A DNA stretch of 62,722 nucleotides from Planctomycetota bacterium (GTDB lineage: Bacteria; Planctomycetota; UBA1135), in the NCBI GenBank assembly GCA_008501825.1, contig QQUA01000021.1, forward strand, positions 1-62,722. Reading direction: 5' to 3'. The translations under genes were made by a program, and so were the position numbers. The notes below the pieces were generated by a model. The model saw only the letters and a list, made by a program, of their open reading frames with translations, did not search any database and was not told the DNA's origin. Shown piece by piece: positions 42,423 to 50,703 of this stretch (the first letter of the stretch is position 1; every line of letters starts with the position of its first letter).

Positions 42423-43688
42423 ATGGCTGAAATCCTTTCCGTCCACGCTCGAGAAATCATCGATTCCCGCGGAAACCCGACCCTGGAGGCGGTGGTCCAA
42501 TTGGCCTCCGGTAAATCCGGCCGGGCCGCAGTCCCCTCCGGCGCCTCTACCGGAGCCCATGAAGCCCTGGAACTCCGAGACGGCGACGGCCGCTATCTAG
42601 GCAAGGGAGTGCAGAACGCAGTCCACAACGTCAACGAGATCCTGGCCCCGCGCCTGGTCGGCATGAACGCCAACCACCAGCAGGAAGTGGACCGGGCGCT
42701 GTTGGAACTGGACGGCGAGCAAGACAAGAGCGGCATGGGAGCCAACGCCTTGCTCGGCATTTCCCTGGCGGTGGCCCACGCCGCCGCGGCGGAAGCGAAT
42801 CTGCCGCTGTTTCGCTATTTAGGAGGCGCCGGCGCCGTGCGCTTGCCGGTGCCGATGATGAACGTGCTCAACGGCGGCGCCCACGCCGACAACAGCGTCG
42901 ACTTCCAAGAGTTCATGATTCAACCTTGGGGAGCGCCGTCCTTTTCCGAAGGATTGCGCTGGTGCGCCGAAACCTACCACGCCTTGAAAGCTTTGCTGAA
43001 GGAGAAGTCCTACGGCACCAACATTGGCGATGAGGGCGGCTTTGCTCCCAATTTGGGCAGCAACGAAGAAGCGGTCGAATTGCTGTTGGAAGCGATTGAA
43101 AAAGCGGGTTTGAAAGCCGGCCCCAAAGACATGGCCTTGGCCTTGGACGTGGCTTCCACCGAAATCTTTGCCGAAGGGGTCTATACCTTCGAAAACAAAG
43201 CCCACAGCAGCGAGGAATTGATCGCCGTTTATCAAGATTGGTGCGGCAAATATCCGATCGTATCCATTGAGGACGGTTTGGCCGAAGACGACTGGGAAGG
43301 CTGGGCGGCGTTAACCGATGCCTTGGGCGACGACATTCAATTGGTGGGCGACGATTTGTTCGTCACCAATCCGGAACGCCTGCATCAAGGCATTCGCGGC
43401 GGCCAGGCCAACGCCATCTTGGTTAAGGTCAATCAAATCGGTACGCTGTCCGAGACCTTGCATTGCATCGACATGGCCCGGGACGCCAATTACCGTGCGG
43501 TGATCAGTCACCGTTCCGGCGAAACGGAAGACACCACCATCGCCGATTTGGCGGTGGCCGTCGGCGCCGGTCAAATCAAGACCGGAGCCCCTTGCCGCAG
43601 TGACCGGGTCGCGAAATACAACCAATTGTTGCGCCTGGAAGAGTGGCTGGGCGAATCCGCCCGCTACGGAGAAGCCCTACCCCTGTGA
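42423..43688 (+). CDS. eno: Enolase
   Basis: Converts 2-phosphoglycerate to phosphoenolpyruvate in glycolysis. The 421-residue protein starts at ATG 42423 (AEILSVHAREIIDSRGNPTL) and contains the metal and substrate motifs SIEDGLAEDDWEGW, VGDDLFVTNPERL, LVKVNQIGT with the catalytic Lys, and SHRSGETEDTTIADLAV. Length and motifs are canonical. The end of the gene overlaps the following FtsB-like gene by four bases (GTGA). Confidence 0.96.
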   Translation: MAEILSVHAREIIDSRGNPTLEAVVQLASGKSGRAAVPSGASTGAHEALELRDGDGRYLGKGVQNAVHNVNEILAPRLVGMNANHQQEVDRALLELDGEQDKSGMGANALLGISLAVAHAAAAEANLPLFRYLGGAGAVRLPVPMMNVLNGGAHADNSVDFQEFMIQPWGAPSFSEGLRWCAETYHALKALLKEKSYGTNIGDEGGFAPNLGSNEEAVELLLEAIEKAGLKAGPKDMALALDVASTEIFAEGVYTFENKAHSSEELIAVYQDWCGKYPIVSIEDGLAEDDWEGWAALTDALGDDIQLVGDDLFVTNPERLHQGIRGGQANAILVKVNQIGTLSETLHCIDMARDANYRAVISHRSGETEDTTIADLAVAVGAGQIKTGAPCRSDRVAKYNQLLRLEEWLGESARYGEALPL

Positions 43689-44149
43689 CCCGAGCCGACG
43701 CCCACCGCCGACCCCGCCTGATCGAGGCACTGTTGTGGGTGGTGGTGCTGCTGGCGGGAGCGGTGGTCCTGCTGCCCGGAGCCGTCGATTGGCTCCAGGG
43801 CCGCCGGGAGAAGCAGGAGGCGGAAAATATGGCCCGGGAATCGGAGCAGGCGGTTAAGGAACAAAGCCGAACCAACCGTTGGTTCCTCCAGGATCCCACC
43901 GCCCCGGAAAAAGTCGCCGAACGCCAACTCCTGGAGAGCCGTAACAGCTACCGGGAGCCGACCGAGGCGTCGTCCAATTCGTCCAACGATGGAGACGGGG
44001 TGGCCGAAGTCGGCATGGAATTCCCGCCTGCAGGTCCGGGGTCGGAATCTTCCGCCGAAACCACTCCTCCCGCCTCGATTCCGAGGTCCGCCTCCTCGAA
44101 CTCGACGGAAGGAAGGGTGGAACCGGCGACAAACTACCCCTTAGACTGA
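43685..44149 (+). CDS. FtsB/DivIC-like septum formation initiator protein
   Basis: A 154-residue bitopic membrane protein. The GTG start at 43685 overlaps the eno stop. A short basic N-terminus precedes one membrane helix (LLWVVVLLAGAVVLLPGAV), then a coiled-coil-like segment, then FLQDPTAPEKVAERQLL, which resembles the nDPxxvEkvAR motif after the coiled coil of FtsB. The eno-ftsB neighbourhood is conserved in several phyla, including E. coli. A Ser/Pro-rich tail of about 60 residues follows. Role in cell division is inferred; many planctomycetes lack FtsZ, which makes the retention interesting. Confidence 0.6.
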   Translation: MTRADAHRRPRLIEALLWVVVLLAGAVVLLPGAVDWLQGRREKQEAENMARESEQAVKEQSRTNRWFLQDPTAPEKVAERQLLESRNSYREPTEASSNSSNDGDGVAEVGMEFPPAGPGSESSAETTPPASIPRSASSNSTEGRVEPATNYPLD

Positions 44150-44239
44150 ATTCCAGAGCCATCTGCGGTCCAACCAAGCAGTTTCGATCGCCGAAGACTC
44201 GAACCGGGAGCCGGGCCCGGCCTAAAGAACAATAAGGAC

Positions 44240-45286
44240 ATGAGCGAGCACCAGATCCGCAACGATGCTGAATCCGCCCGTTTCTACGCGGAAGCTTTTC
44301 AACGCCTGAAGCAAGAGGTCGCCAAAGTCATCGTCGGCCAGGAAGCCGTGGTCGAAGAATTGATGATCGCCTTGGGGGCTCGCGGCCATGCCATTTTGGT
44401 CGGCGTGCCGGGCCTGGCGAAAACTCTTCTGGTCAATACGGTTGCCCAAGCCCAGCACCTGGATTTTCAACGAATCCAATTTACCCCGGATTTGATGCCT
44501 TCTGACATCACCGGTACCGAGGTGTTGCACAGCGATCCGACTACCGGCGAGCGTAGCTTCCGGTTCGCCAAAGGACCGATTTTCGCCAACATCATCTTGG
44601 CCGACGAAATCAATCGAACGCCGCCTAAAACCCAAGCCGCCCTGCTGGAAGCGATGCAGGAAAGGCAAGTGACCGTCGGCGGCGCCCGCCACCCCCTGCC
44701 CGATCCATTTTTCGTTCTGGCGACCCAGAACCCGATCGAGCAGGAAGGAACCTATCCCCTGCCGGAAGCGGCCTTGGACCGCTTTTTGTTTCTGATCAAA
44801 GTCGATTATCCGAGCGCCGAAGAGGAAGCCGAAATCCTGCGCCGAACCACCGGCGAGGTCGTCGGGGAGGTCAGCCAGGTCCTCAGCGCCGAAGAGTTGC
44901 TGCAGATGCAAGCCCTGGTGCGCTCGGTTCCGGCCGCCGATTCGGTGCTGGACTACGCCGTGCGCTTGGCCCGGTCCACGCGCCCCAACGATGAGATGGC
45001 GCCGAATTTCATCAAGCAATGGGTGACCTGGGGAGCCGGCCCCCGGGCGTCGCAGAACCTGGTGCTGGCGGCTAAGGCCAAAGCCCTGCTCCACGGCCGT
45101 TTCCACGCTTCTTCCGAGGACGTAGCCGCCGTAGCCCCTTCGGTGTTACGCCACCGAGTCCTGACCAATTTCGCCGCGGAAGCCGAAGGCATCACCCCCG
45201 ATGCGGTAGTCACCCGTCTTTTGGAGACCGTGGAGGCGCACCGCAGCGCCCTGGACGGAGACCGTGCCGCAGGCATCGGATCCTAA
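44240..45286 (+). CDS. MoxR-family AAA+ ATPase
   Basis: A 348-residue AAA+ protein. Walker A is GVPGLAKT near residue 57, Walker B is ILADEINRTPPKTQAALLEA near 115, and sensor 1 is FVLATQNPIEQEGTYPLPEA near 155. MoxR ATPases act as chaperones that insert cofactors into, or assemble, VWA-domain partner proteins. It opens the conserved MoxR-DUF58-VWA block. It overlaps the next gene by 23 nt. Confidence 0.9.
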   Translation: MSEHQIRNDAESARFYAEAFQRLKQEVAKVIVGQEAVVEELMIALGARGHAILVGVPGLAKTLLVNTVAQAQHLDFQRIQFTPDLMPSDITGTEVLHSDPTTGERSFRFAKGPIFANIILADEINRTPPKTQAALLEAMQERQVTVGGARHPLPDPFFVLATQNPIEQEGTYPLPEAALDRFLFLIKVDYPSAEEEAEILRRTTGEVVGEVSQVLSAEELLQMQALVRSVPAADSVLDYAVRLARSTRPNDEMAPNFIKQWVTWGAGPRASQNLVLAAKAKALLHGRFHASSEDVAAVAPSVLRHRVLTNFAAEAEGITPDAVVTRLLETVEAHRSALDGDRAAGIGS

Positions 45287-46166
45287 GCTTCTGGCTCGTT
45301 TGGCCCGGCTGGAATTGCGGGCCAAAACTGCCGTGGAAGGCCTCACCGGCGGCCAGCATCGGTCTCCGCTTCGGGGCGCCAGCACCACCTTCGCCCAGCA
45401 CCGGGAGTACGTACCGGGGGACGATCTGCGCCATTTGGATTGGCGGGTGATCGCCCGGAGCGACCGCCACATCGTCCGGGAATTCGAGGAAGAAACCGAT
45501 CTCACCGGCTATTTGGTGGTGGACGGCTCCGCCTCGATGAACTTTAAAACCCAGGAATGGAGTAAATACGACTACGCCACTTGGACCGCCGCGGCCATCG
45601 CCCGCCTATTGGCCATCCAAAACGACAACACCGGCTTGGCCCTGACCGGCGGTGCCGAGGTGAACCATTGGATCCCCGCCCGCCGCGGTGAACGCCATTG
45701 GCAGCACTTGGTCGAAGCCCTGGAATCGGCTCCGGTAGACGGAGCCGGCGATCCGGCCGAAGCCCTGGTCGCCGCCAGCGGCCGGATGGAACGAAGGGGA
45801 TTGGTGATTTGGCTGAGCGATTGCCTGGGCCGAGCCGATCACGCCACCAAAGCCGCCGCCCGCCTGCGCCACGCCGGCCACGATCTCTTGGTGCTTCGAA
45901 TCCTGGATCCGGCAGAAATCGACTTTCCTTATGGCCGCTCCACCCGCTTCGAACCTTTGGAACTGGGAGAAGCCCTGCTGTTGGATCCGCGGGCGGTTCG
46001 CCAAGCTTATTTGGAGGAATTCGAAAAGCACGGGGCTGAATTGCGCCGGGGTCTCCGGGCCCTGAACGCCGATTTCCGGCGCCTGCCCACGGATGAACCC
46101 TTGGAAGCCGGCCTGGTCGAATTCCTGGCCCGCCGCGCCGCCCGACTACGCCGGAGGGGTCGATGA
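45264..46166 (+). CDS. DUF58 domain protein (VWA-like)
   Basis: A 300-residue protein starting with GTG. The DUF58 signature REYVPGDDLRHLDWRVIA followed by RHIVREFEEE is at residues of about 48-75, and a VWA-like core follows with DGSASM near 89 (MIDAS-like DxSxS). It is the usual partner of MoxR. ATGA overlap with the following gene. Confidence 0.9.
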   Translation: MPQASDPKLLARLARLELRAKTAVEGLTGGQHRSPLRGASTTFAQHREYVPGDDLRHLDWRVIARSDRHIVREFEEETDLTGYLVVDGSASMNFKTQEWSKYDYATWTAAAIARLLAIQNDNTGLALTGGAEVNHWIPARRGERHWQHLVEALESAPVDGAGDPAEALVAASGRMERRGLVIWLSDCLGRADHATKAAARLRHAGHDLLVLRILDPAEIDFPYGRSTRFEPLELGEALLLDPRAVRQAYLEEFEKHGAELRRGLRALNADFRRLPTDEPLEAGLVEFLARRAARLRRRGR

Positions 46167-48361
46167 ATTTCCTCCGACCGGAATTCCTTTGGGCCTTGCC
46201 GCTGGTAGCTCTACCGGTCGTGATCCACCTGCTCAATCGCCAGCGCTATCAAAGGGTGGATTTCAGCGCCATGGAATTCCTGCGCCTGGCCCTGAAGCGG
46301 ACTCGCAAGCGGCTTTTCCTGGAAGACTTCCTGTTGCTGCTGTTGCGGACCCTGGCGGTGCTGCTGTTGATTCTGGCCCTGGCCAAACCCGGCGCCGATC
46401 CGGGCAGTCTGCTGGCCGGGCGTTCGGCCCGGGCCGAAATCTTGTTGCTGGACGCCTCTCTCTCCATGGCCCATCGCCAGGGCGGCACCAGCGCCTTCGA
46501 GCGGGCCTTGGCTTTCGGCCAGGAATCGCTGGAGCAACTGGCCCCGGAACGGGGAGATCGGGCGGCTTTGATCGTCGCCGGCACCACGGCGGAACGAACC
46601 GCCTACGGCGATCCGGCGGAAGTGCTCTCCGCCCTTCAGGAACAGGACCAGCCCGGCAACGGCGAAGCCGCTCTGGCCTCGGCCTTGGAAATGGCCTTGC
46701 GCAGCGCCGACTCCCTGGCCGCCGAAGGTCCGGAAGAAATCCGCATCAGCATCCTCAGCGATTTGCAGCTCTCGGCCTGGGATTTCGAAGGTAGCGAAGG
46801 CCAGGCCATCCGCCGCCTGGCGGAAGCGGGCCATTTCGTCCAGATTTTGGATACCGGATTCCGCAAACGTCAAAACACCGCCGTTTTGGAATTGCGGGTC
46901 GATCCTCCGGAACTCAGCCCGGGGGAATACGGGCAAGTCCGAGCTCGCATCCGTCACTTCGGCGAGCAAGCCCGGTCCGGGCTGCGCTTGAGCCTGGTGG
47001 TCGATGGAGTCCCGGTGCACCAGGAAGTCCTCGATTTGGAAGCCGGCGAGGAATTGGACTGGAATCACGCCTTGGCCCTTGCCGACCCCGGTCCCCGGGG
47101 CCTGGAACTGCGCTTGGCCGGCGATTCCCTTCCGACCGACGACCGCCGCTGCCGGATTCTGCCGGTGCGGCCGGCGCCGAGGGTTTTGCTGATCGGAGAA
47201 GCCGCCGCCGCCGGTGAGCCGGACGGGATTCGCGAAAGCATTTTGCCTTTCCTCGACCTCGGCGAAGGTTCCCCGGTGCGGCTGGAGCAGCGACTCCCCG
47301 GCCGGCTGGGCAGCGACGTCCTGGAAAAGGTGGACGTCGTCTTGCTGGCCGATCCGGGTCCTTTGCCGCCGTCCACTCTGGCCGAATTGGCCACCTTCCA
47401 TAGCCGCGGCGGCGGCCTCTTCCTGGCACTGGGACCCCGGACCGGAGAGGCGGATCACGCCGAAGTCCTGGAAGCCCTTCAGGTTCCGGCGCTGGCAATC
47501 GGCCCGGTCGTGCGCCTGAACGACGGCAACGCCAAATTGGCCATCCGCGAAGCCCAGCACCCGGCCTTGCGCCTGTTCGAAGACCCGGTGTGGCGGCCGC
47601 TCTTGACCGAAGTGCCTTTCGCCGCCTTCCGCCAAATCCGCCTGCCGGCGGAAACTCCAGGAAGTTTGGCCGATTTCCAGGTCATTTTGGATTTCATCCA
47701 ACCTACCGGTGAGGGCGCGGAATTCGGGCCTGCCCTGGTGGAATGGGAACCGGAAGGTCGCGGTCGCCTGGTGGCGATGGCGGCGAGCCCGCTGCCGGCC
47801 TGGAATCGCATGGTCGAAGTCCCCGGCGGCACCTTGCCCTTGCTGCTGGACTTGGTCGCTCACCTGACGCCGCGACCGGGACATCCTTTGGAAGTGCAGG
47901 TAGGCGGCTCGCTGGAGTTGATTTGGCCCCGGGCGCCGTCCGAAGTTCTTCTCACCGACCCGACCGGCACCAGCCGCCATCCCTCCAGCCCCACCGCCCT
48001 GCTCCCCGGCGGCCGGGCCAAACAGAGGTTGGCAGAGACCGCCGCCATACCGGGAGCTTGGACCGCAGAAGCTCGGTTGCTGGATCCCTCCGGGGAGGAA
48101 GAAACCCTGGTGGAACGGATCGCCGTGGTCACGCCGGCGGCGGAAAGCGATTTAAGTCCGGCTCCGACTTCAATGGTGACTTCGCTGCTTCCAGAAGGCG
48201 TCTCGGTTCGCCGGCTCGGCGAAGAGTCGCCGGATCCTGCGGCAGAAAGCACCGCCCCCAGCGGACCCCGCGACTTGTCCGGCCATCTGTACCGGGGGGT
48301 CTTGCTGTTGCTGATCGCCGAGACTTTATTGGCGGCCTTATTGGATCGGAGGCGGGGATGA
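46163..48361 (+). CDS. BatA/VWA-domain membrane protein
   Basis: A 732-residue protein that begins with the BatA N-terminal membrane module (FLRPEFLWALPLVALPVVIH, LLNRQRYQRVDFSAMEFL) and a second helix (LLLLLRTLAVLLLILALAKP), then a VWA domain with DASLSM near 95 (DxSxS MIDAS). The remaining periplasmic or cytoplasmic part carries beta-rich and amidotransferase-like domains; a last membrane helix is at about 712-725. These proteins are linked to envelope integrity and aerotolerance in other bacteria. Confidence 0.82.
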   Translation: MNFLRPEFLWALPLVALPVVIHLLNRQRYQRVDFSAMEFLRLALKRTRKRLFLEDFLLLLLRTLAVLLLILALAKPGADPGSLLAGRSARAEILLLDASLSMAHRQGGTSAFERALAFGQESLEQLAPERGDRAALIVAGTTAERTAYGDPAEVLSALQEQDQPGNGEAALASALEMALRSADSLAAEGPEEIRISILSDLQLSAWDFEGSEGQAIRRLAEAGHFVQILDTGFRKRQNTAVLELRVDPPELSPGEYGQVRARIRHFGEQARSGLRLSLVVDGVPVHQEVLDLEAGEELDWNHALALADPGPRGLELRLAGDSLPTDDRRCRILPVRPAPRVLLIGEAAAAGEPDGIRESILPFLDLGEGSPVRLEQRLPGRLGSDVLEKVDVVLLADPGPLPPSTLAELATFHSRGGGLFLALGPRTGEADHAEVLEALQVPALAIGPVVRLNDGNAKLAIREAQHPALRLFEDPVWRPLLTEVPFAAFRQIRLPAETPGSLADFQVILDFIQPTGEGAEFGPALVEWEPEGRGRLVAMAASPLPAWNRMVEVPGGTLPLLLDLVAHLTPRPGHPLEVQVGGSLELIWPRAPSEVLLTDPTGTSRHPSSPTALLPGGRAKQRLAETAAIPGAWTAEARLLDPSGEEETLVERIAVVTPAAESDLSPAPTSMVTSLLPEGVSVRRLGEESPDPAAESTAPSGPRDLSGHLYRGVLLLLIAETLLAALLDRRRG

Positions 48362-50703
48362 ACGCTACTTGGACCGCATGGCTGGCCGCTTTTCCCCAGG
48401 ACACTGGAGAGCAAAAGCAGCTTCTGTTTCAGAACATGCCGGAAGCCTGGGTCCTGGGTTTGGTGGTCGCCCCGGGTCTGTTGGCCTTGGCCTTTTTGGC
48501 TTATCGCAAGCCGAAACGAAAGAGACTGATCCGGCGGATTTTGGCCGGGCTTCGCATCGCTCTCTTGGCGGTGGCGGTGTTTTTGGTCTTGGGTCCCTTT
48601 TTGCGGGAAAGCCGCACCCAAACCGAGCCGGCCCCTCTTTCCCTGTTGTTCGACGATTCCGCTTCGCTTCAGCGAAAGGACCGGTTGGAAAGGGATGCGA
48701 TCCAGCGCCTGGCGGAAATGGGTTTGGCCGGTGCCGGCGATCCCAAACGCCTGGAGGTGGTCCAGGCCATCGCCGCGTCCCCCTGGCGACAAACGCTGGA
48801 GCAGCGCTATCAATTGCAGGCCTACCGTTTCAGCGATCGCCTGGTACCCACCGCGGTGGACGGCAGCAGTTTGGCGGCCCAGGGCGCAGCCACCGATTTA
48901 GGCAGCGCCTTGATGCAACTTTTAAGAGAAAACCGCGGCCGTCGTTTGCCCGATGTGGTGCTGTTCAGCGATGGGCGCAGTAATCAAGGGCCGCCGGTAG
49001 AGACCGCCGCCGACCGTTTGGCAGCGGAAGGCGTGCGGGTGCACGTGGTCGCTCTCGGCGACCCGGAACCGGCTCCGGATTTGGCTTTGGAAAGAGTGCA
49101 AAGTCCGGAAGTCGTCCTGGTCCAGGACGAAGCCTTATTCGTGTTGCGCTTGTTGGCCCAAGGCGGAGATTTGCCGGCCCAAGCCCGAGTTCGCCTGCGA
49201 GAAGAAGACGGCACTTTGCTGGCCGAAACCGAAGTGCCCATTCAAGGTCCGGGAGGCACTCAATTCACGATGAGCCCGCGTCTCGACCGACCCGGTTTCC
49301 GCACCTTGGTAGCCGAAGTCGAACCCTTAGACCAAGAAATCGCCCGGGACAACAACCGGTTGGAACTTCCGGTTGAAGTCAAGGACGTCAAGATCCGCAT
49401 TCTTTACGTCGACGGCAAACCGCGCTGGGAATATCGCTACATCAAAGAGCGTTTGGTTCGATCGGGTAACGATTTGTCGGTGCAGGTGTATTTGGCCGAC
49501 GCCGATCGAGATTTCCTTCAGGAAAAAAGTCGGCAAAGCACTTTGGATCGTTTGCGCCGGATTCCGGACAACGTGGAAGATTTGCTGGAAAGGTATGACG
49601 TCATCGTCATCGGCGACGTCGATCCCAGCGACCTCAATCCCGATCCTCTGGTTGGCCCGCGTTTCATCGATGCCGTAGCCGAATTCGTCCGCCGCGGAGG
49701 CGGTTTGTTGATGACCGCCGGCCCGCGCCACAACCCTTCCACTTATCGCGGGACGGCGTTGGAACCTTTGTTGCCGGTCATCTTGGGTCGTGAACCCAAA
49801 CCGGCCAACGCTCCTTTCCAAGCCCTTCCCTCCGATCCGGACTTTCCTCATCCGACCACCCTGTTAGATGAAAATCCGCGCTTGAGTTATCAGCGCTGGG
49901 AAAGTCAGGAACTGTTGTGGTGGTACGTCCCGGTGGAACGGCTACGTCCCGGAGCCCAAGCTTGGCTATTGCATTCGGAAGTGGAAAACCGCCACGGCCC
50001 CCACGTCTTGGCCGCCGGCGGCTACGTTCCCGAAGGTTGGGTCGGCTGGCTGGGTACCGATGAAACTTGGCGCTGGCGTTTCCCCCACGAAGAGCGTTTC
50101 CTGGATCGCTGGTGGCGAGCCATGGTGCGCCACTTGGCCAGCGGTCGATTGCGCAGCGAGGATGGCCGCGCTCGCCTGGACGTGGACCGCAACCGCATCG
50201 AATTGGGTGAATCGGTGTTGGTGGAAGCCCGCCTCCGAGACGAAGCCTTCCAACCGCTGGTGCTGGAAGAAGGCGTCAACCTGTTTTTGGAAGGCCGGGA
50301 AAACCCCATTCCCTTGAGTCCGGTGCCGGATCAGGCCGGCATTTATCGCGGTCAAGTTCGGGGCAACGCTCAAGGGCCGAAGTTGATCTATCTCACCGAA
50401 GACGGCACCGCCGACGGCCCGGTTTTGGCCCAAGCCCGCTTTCAAGTGGTCTTGCCCAGCAAAGAACTGCGGGAAACTTCCCAAGACCAGCGAGTCTTGA
50501 ACTTGCTTAGCGAACGCACCGGCGGCCGCCTGGTCTCGCCGGATCAGGCCAATCGCTTGCTGGACGTATTGGACGGGAAGGACCGCTTGAAGCGCACCTT
50601 GGCTTCCCGCGACGAACCTTTGGACCAATGGCCCTTCCTGCTGGCGTTTTTGCTTTTGGCGGCGGCAGAGTGGCTGGGACGCAAGTGGAGCAATTTGTCG
50701 TGA
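48358..50703 (+). CDS. VWA-like and glutamine-amidotransferase-like membrane protein
   Basis: A 781-residue protein starting at ATG 48358 (ATGA overlap with the BatA-like gene); the frame is open much further upstream but lies inside the previous gene. Two N-terminal helices flank a short basic loop, then a VWA domain with FDDSASLQ near residue 98. From about 340 a class I glutamine-amidotransferase-like fold appears (IRILYVDGKPRWEYRYIKE, YDVIVIGDVDPSDLNP, FVRRGGGLLMTAGPR), without an evident catalytic Cys. A last membrane helix lies near the C-terminus. It is typical of planctomycete MoxR clusters. Confidence 0.8.
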   Translation: MNATWTAWLAAFPQDTGEQKQLLFQNMPEAWVLGLVVAPGLLALAFLAYRKPKRKRLIRRILAGLRIALLAVAVFLVLGPFLRESRTQTEPAPLSLLFDDSASLQRKDRLERDAIQRLAEMGLAGAGDPKRLEVVQAIAASPWRQTLEQRYQLQAYRFSDRLVPTAVDGSSLAAQGAATDLGSALMQLLRENRGRRLPDVVLFSDGRSNQGPPVETAADRLAAEGVRVHVVALGDPEPAPDLALERVQSPEVVLVQDEALFVLRLLAQGGDLPAQARVRLREEDGTLLAETEVPIQGPGGTQFTMSPRLDRPGFRTLVAEVEPLDQEIARDNNRLELPVEVKDVKIRILYVDGKPRWEYRYIKERLVRSGNDLSVQVYLADADRDFLQEKSRQSTLDRLRRIPDNVEDLLERYDVIVIGDVDPSDLNPDPLVGPRFIDAVAEFVRRGGGLLMTAGPRHNPSTYRGTALEPLLPVILGREPKPANAPFQALPSDPDFPHPTTLLDENPRLSYQRWESQELLWWYVPVERLRPGAQAWLLHSEVENRHGPHVLAAGGYVPEGWVGWLGTDETWRWRFPHEERFLDRWWRAMVRHLASGRLRSEDGRARLDVDRNRIELGESVLVEARLRDEAFQPLVLEEGVNLFLEGRENPIPLSPVPDQAGIYRGQVRGNAQGPKLIYLTEDGTADGPVLAQARFQVVLPSKELRETSQDQRVLNLLSERTGGRLVSPDQANRLLDVLDGKDRLKRTLASRDEPLDQWPFLLAFLLLAAAEWLGRKWSNLS

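Noticed and set aside
46211..47980. Long antisense frame (589 codons) opposite the BatA-like gene
   Set aside because: The plus-strand frame has clear BatA and VWA motifs. The antisense product is a low-complexity Gln/Gly/Arg-rich shadow of high-GC codon use.
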